9,439 bases of DNA from CAYPEL01 sp964409635 (GTDB lineage Bacteria > Pseudomonadota > Gammaproteobacteria > DSM-19610): assembly GCA_964409635.1 (NCBI GenBank), contig CAYPEL010000112.1, forward strand, positions 1-9,439, given 5' to 3'. Shown here piece after piece: positions 6,697 to 9,439 of this stretch. The notes below the pieces were generated by a model. That model did not search any database. It saw only the letters and a program-made list of their open reading frames with translations, and was not told where the DNA came from. The translations under genes and the position numbers were made by a program. Each line of letters starts with the position of its first letter. Within the stretch, counting starts at the first letter, position 1.

Positions 6697-7747
6697 CTAA
6701 TTACGGGCAATCCGCGAATACCTTTCGATATGTCCACCTTCGGCGCTACAGGAAATAAAGTTGTGGTCAATAAACACACACCGCTTGCTTTTTGTAATGC
6801 TTGTTTCAGCCGCAGGCAGCGCAGCTAATTGCTGCGCCTGGGCAGCAGAGCCTGCGGGTAATTTTGTAGTCCGGACATTCGAAGTAACTGTAAAAGCCCC
6901 TTTATCCGTAAAGCCAGACAATCTGGATTCGGTGGTATTTTTGAAAGAACCTGCCGTGGAATTGGTATATTCAGGCACACTCCAACATGAAATAAACCTT
7001 ACAAAGTCCTTGCAATATACTTTTTCTGCGGGCAAAAAGTCGACCAGATCACTGCGGCTAACCCAGACGCCTTCGAAAATATATTGCCGCTGTTTTTCAG
7101 CACCGAACCCGTCTACACCCTGTAAATTATTTCTCTCGTAATTAACAGCCAGCTGCGCTTCAGTTTGATTATTAGTGCCACTCATTACCTCGGAAAGATC
7201 TGAACTAACATCTGTTGGTATATTTTCTTTTGGCTCCGATACAACTTGCCTATTAATATAGGCACTATTTGTTGCCAGCTGGCCTGGTTCGGATTTAGAC
7301 AAAGCATTTTCTCCAGCCGGCAGGGTTATTTTATCACGCTTAGTTTGCAGCGAAGCATTAATAGAAAAATCCAGATTTTTAATGATAGAAATCGCATCTT
7401 GCTGCTGTTGTACATCCATTTTTAGTTCATCTTTTGCAGGCAGGAGTAACAGGCCAGATTGATCTTCCGCTGCTTTAGCCGGGAGCGCGGCTTCCGGCTG
7501 CCGGTCAACAGACGCTACTTCAGGGGCTGGAGAACCTTTAAACAAGGAGATGGCCAGCAAGGATACAGCTACTAACCCGGTTAACACAGCCGCGATGGTA
7601 TAGCCTGAAAAGCTGTACTTCTTATCGCCAGCAGTAATAAAGTGTGCGGTTTGATTTGTTTGGTTTGAAACGGACTGAGTATCTGCTTCAGGGTCAATTG
7701 CGTGATTCTCTGAAGTTGTGTCAAGCGGTGGAATAAACCCAACACTC
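6697..7747 (-). CDS. C-terminal part (membrane helix and periplasmic domain) of an ExeA/GspA-like ATPase protein, cut from its N-terminal part by an assembly gap
   Basis: This open frame runs from the gap edge to TAG at 6697-6699 and continues, once the gap is collapsed, the ATPase encoded at 7848-9047. In joined numbering it covers residues 383-731. A linker ending in DKKYSFSGY leads to one membrane helix (about 431-451, TIAAVLTGLVAVSLLAISLF). The lysine pair on its N side and the cytoplasmic ATPase place the remaining 280 residues in the periplasm. That part starts Pro/Ala-rich, then has a compact end (from about 605, EGVWVSRSDLVDFLPAEKVYC) with four cysteines at 627, 636, 705 and 715. They form two similar pairs, each ending in FISC, and are likely disulfides. 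I do not recognise this domain; no peptidoglycan-binding motif is evident. A GTG at 7587 could be mistaken for a start, but it lies inside the membrane helix and overlaps the misread end of the ATPase frame. Confidence 0.8.
7693..7747. repeat. Left copy of a 55-base direct repeat bordering the N gap
   Basis: These 55 bases are identical to 7848-7902 and end exactly at the first N. Exact identity reaching both gap edges is the mark of two contigs sharing a k-mer overlap that the scaffolder did not merge. It is not a biological repeat unless long reads show otherwise. Confidence 0.95.
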
Positions 7748-7847
7748 NNNNNNNNNNNNNNNNNNNNNNNNNNNNNNNNNNNNNNNNNNNNNNNNNNNNN
7801 NNNNNNNNNNNNNNNNNNNNNNNNNNNNNNNNNNNNNNNNNNNNNNN
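7748..7847. other. Assembly gap of exactly 100 Ns
   Basis: Exactly 100 Ns, the conventional placeholder for unknown gap size, interrupt the ATPase gene. Because the flanking 55 bases are the same on both sides, the true gap length is probably negative (minus 55). Removing the Ns and one copy deletes 155 bases, which is 2 modulo 3. That explains why reading straight through the gap puts the downstream part out of frame. Confidence 0.97.
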
Positions 7848-7902
7848 GTCAATTGCGTGATTCTCTGAAGTTGTGTCAAGCGGTGGAATAAACCCAACAC
7901 TC
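7848..7902. repeat. Right copy of the 55-base direct repeat bordering the N gap
   Basis: Identical to 7693-7747 and beginning at the first base after the Ns. On the - strand it codes the residues around VGFIPPLDTTSENHAID of the ATPase linker. The other copy gives the same residues in the frame of the C-terminal part, so one copy is redundant. Confidence 0.95.
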
Positions 7903-9047
7903 AGCTCTGGCGGTAAAGCATCTTGCGATCGGTCATCCTGCAAATCCCAATCGGGTGAATCAACCTTTCTGACAGTATTGCCATTCATGACAGAAACCGT
8001 GCCACGCATTAAACGCCGCTCGCTAATAGCATGCAAATTGTCAGCTTCATTCAGGCCAATGGTTGTTTCCGTTTCTGCTTCTCCCAGTACTTCAATTGTT
8101 TCGGTTTCAAGCTGTTCACTTTCTTCAACACGGCTTTCTTCTTCCATTCCAGAAGAAAGATAGTCAGTATCCGCAAATTCGATTTTCTCAAGCAGCTCGG
8201 CGAAAGAGGCATCATTATCAAAAACCAGCAGCTCCTCGGATAATTCCTCAAGCACAGATTTCATGTCTTCCACGTTTAAATCATGCTTTTGCTCAATATA
8301 GCCATAGAATAAAAGCCGCCCACAAATCATGTTAATGATACGCGGCACACCCCCACTGAAATGATGCGCCATGAGCACCACACCCCGTGCGATAGCCGGA
8401 TCACCCTTCCAACCGGCATGCTTTAGCCGGTGCGTTACATACTCAACCGTTTCAGTTTCGGTAAGTGGTTCCATGTGCGAAGAGGCAACAACGCGCTGAC
8501 GTAATTGCTCTAGTCTGGGAGACTCAATGAGGTCACGAAACTCTTCCTGACCCACTAGAAATATTTGTAATAATGACTTGCCGTCTACATTCAGGTTGGA
8601 TAACTGGCGCAACTCTTCGACCGCATCTATTTTAAGTCCCTGAGCTTCGTCGACAATAAGCAGTACACGCTTTCCCTCTGCGTGTTTTTGCTTAAAAAAC
8701 CGCTCGAGCGCAAGCAGGGTACTGGATTTTGAAGCTGTATCCATGTCTAAATTAAATGCTGCCGCGATCATAATTAGCAGGTCATGGGATTCATATTGTG
8801 TGGTCACCAGATTCGCAATTTCATATTTTCTGGTATCCAACTCTGATATAACCTGATTGATCAAGGTTGTTTTGCCCGTCCCCGGCCGGCCGGTGATGAC
8901 AATAAAACCCTCTTCACTGTAGATAGCAAATTTCAAATAGGCGAGCGCATTCGAATAGCTCTGATGAGCAAACGCAAAGCGGTGATCGGAACTCAAACGG
9001 AATGGATCCGCAGTAAGGTTATAGAATTTCTCGTGCAGATTAATCAC
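7848..9047 (-). CDS. N-terminal AAA ATPase part of an ExeA/GspA / XrtA-associated-type ATPase protein (gene continues at 6697-7747)
   Basis: The first 400 residues of a probable 731-residue protein. MINLHEKFYNLTADPFRLSSD is the usual opening of ExeA/GspA, MshM and XrtA/PEP-CTERM-locus ATPases. Walker A is GRPGTGKTT (53-61), Walker B LLIVDEAQ (129-136), the arginine-rich LEQLRQRVVASSHMEPL lies at 179-195, and SGGVPRIIN (231-239) carries the sensor-2 Arg236. The wording of EEGFIVITG and HAGWKGDPA is closest, by memory, to the exosortase-locus subfamily. Such ATPases drive envelope assembly steps such as secretin or pilus biogenesis or polysaccharide export. A strongly acidic Glu/Thr-rich linker (about 270-400) follows. 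Start GTG at 9047 is forced: an in-frame TAG lies just upstream and no ATG precedes the domain. The encoded Shine-Dalgarno GAGGG lies 11 bases upstream, inside a hairpin. No exosortase, secretin, pilus or gspB gene is in the window, so the partner system is unknown. Confidence 0.9.
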
Positions 9048-9049
9048 TG

Positions 9050-9064
9050 AAAGGGTTTCCCTCT
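9050..9064 (-). promoter_or_regulatory. Hairpin containing the Shine-Dalgarno of the ATPase gene
   Basis: On the - strand AGAGGG pairs with CCCTTT around the loop AAA (one G-U pair), ending two bases before the GTG start. The only good ribosome-binding sequence (GAGGG) is one arm of this stem. Together with the GTG start this predicts low or regulated translation. The stem is short, so the effect may be modest. Confidence 0.35.
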
Positions 9065-9174
9065 ACCTGGCAAATACCAACGTCCTCGATGGCCTTTAAA
9101 TTTAACAGTAAATCATCCTGGCAAATTATTTATTTATTACTAAGTAAATTTGAACGGGTGATTTATTTCGCATT

Positions 9175-9180
9175 ATTATA
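9175..9180 (-). promoter_or_regulatory. Candidate -10 box for the ATPase gene
   Basis: A perfect TATAAT occurs on the - strand 128 bases before the GTG start, in AT-rich DNA. At a 17-base spacing the -35 position reads TTTTTA, which matches poorly. The local richness in A and T makes chance matches likely, so this is only a candidate. Confidence 0.3.
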
Positions 9181-9245
9181 TGTCCGTAGTTTAACCCTAA
9201 AAAACCACAAAAAGCAACCTAGTAAATGCGAGCCAGCCCTATCGA

Positions 9246-9260
9246 TATAATTTAATTATA
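9246..9260. repeat. Perfect AT-only palindrome upstream of the ATPase gene
   Basis: TATAATT-T-AATTATA has seven-base arms and a single central base. It lies 66 bases upstream of the candidate -10 box in the AT-rich stretch between the ATPase gene and the possible gene at the right edge. It could be a regulator site or a nucleoid-protein site, but such dyads arise easily in AT-only sequence. Confidence 0.3.
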
Positions 9261-9312
9261 GTTATATTACATAGAGTTATTAATCATACCTAATATTTTT
9301 TATTAATAGTAG

Positions 9313-9331
9313 GCTCATGTGTTGATTGAGC
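9313..9331 (-). terminator. Possible stem-loop after the partial gene at the right edge
   Basis: GCTCA and TGAGC form a perfect 5-base stem with a 9-base loop, starting 6 bases after the stop codon of the partial reading frame at 9337-9438. There is no T-run after it on the - strand, so it is not a standard intrinsic terminator. The placement right after a stop gives slight support to that frame being real. Confidence 0.25.
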
Positions 9332-9336
9332 AATTA

Positions 9337-9438
9337 TTACCCTATAAAGTCAGATTTTGAAAACTGCCTGGCCTCGAGCAGCAGCACCCCATGACCACCC
9401 CGCTCAAACTCCAGCCATAAAAAGGGCAAGTCCGGGAA
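9337..9438 (-). CDS. Possible 3' end of an unidentified gene running off the right edge
   Basis: A - strand frame is open from the window edge to a TAA at 9339-9337, giving 33 residues that include FLWLEFERGGHGVLLLEARQ. The composition is protein-like, and base composition changes sharply at its stop, from mixed to very AT-rich, as at a gene boundary. A small stem-loop follows directly. I do not recognise the sequence and no start is in view. The shortness means it could be chance; no frame on the other strand here looks better. Confidence 0.4.
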   Translation of the reverse strand, partial: FPDLPFLWLEFERGGHGVLLLEARQFSKSDFIG

Positions 9439-9439
9439 G

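Noticed and set aside
6761..7141. + strand open frame of 126 codons opposite the periplasmic domain
   Set aside because: The - strand frame is supported by continuity with the ATPase and membrane helix; this one has no support.
6697..7587. A separate 296-residue gene starting at GTG 7587
   Set aside because: The start falls inside the membrane helix, the frame stays open upstream to the gap, and collapsing the 55-base overlap joins it in frame to the ATPase.
7693..7902. Pair of 55-base direct repeats as a CRISPR array, tandem repeat or target-site duplication
   Set aside because: Only two copies exist, they abut a 100-N placeholder exactly, and they code the same linker residues; a contig overlap explains everything.
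7581..9047. Evidence for an exosortase/PEP-CTERM locus
   Set aside because: Only the ATPase resembles that locus; no exosortase, PEP-CTERM protein or polysaccharide gene is present, and the family is shared with type II secretion and MSHA systems.

Overview
The window looks like a chromosomal segment from a gammaproteobacterium of moderate GC content. The best taxonomic clues are an ABC transporter pair closely resembling Escherichia coli YadG/YadH, with near-identical motif blocks, and a gammaproteobacterial-type ribonuclease D. I cannot name the genus. There is no rRNA, tRNA, CRISPR array or insertion sequence.

Layout. On the + strand, positions 202-2532 encode a secreted 776-residue protein: signal peptide, cyclophilin-type prolyl isomerase domain, three immunoglobulin-like (ASH / choice-of-anchor D) domains, a calcium-site-rich choice-of-anchor U region, and a Gly-Gly-Cys plus membrane-helix sorting tail. 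After a 79-base gap come yadG (ATPase) and yadH (permease), 12 bases apart, which form one ABC-2 exporter. They converge on a - strand operon that reads, in transcription order, an uncharacterised 228-residue helical protein, rnd (RNase D), and an uncharacterised 94-residue protein. The first two genes share one base (TGATG), so they are probably translationally coupled.

The last third (6697-9047, - strand) appears as two broken pieces around a 100-N gap. The same 55 bases sit immediately on both sides of the gap. Removing the Ns and one 55-base copy joins the pieces in frame into a single 731-residue protein: an AAA ATPase of the ExeA/GspA and XrtA/PEP-CTERM-associated type, an acidic linker, one membrane helix, and a periplasmic domain with two cysteine pairs. 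The gap is therefore almost certainly an unmerged k-mer overlap between contigs, not missing DNA.

Positions 9048-9439 hold an AT-rich regulatory stretch and possibly the last 33 codons of another - strand gene that runs off the window.

The clearest points of interest are the misassembled but reconstructable ATPase-membrane-periplasm protein and the multidomain secreted cyclophilin with a processed-anchor tail. Both concern the cell envelope, but nothing in the sequence links them. I do not see a complete, clearly new defence or mobile system here.
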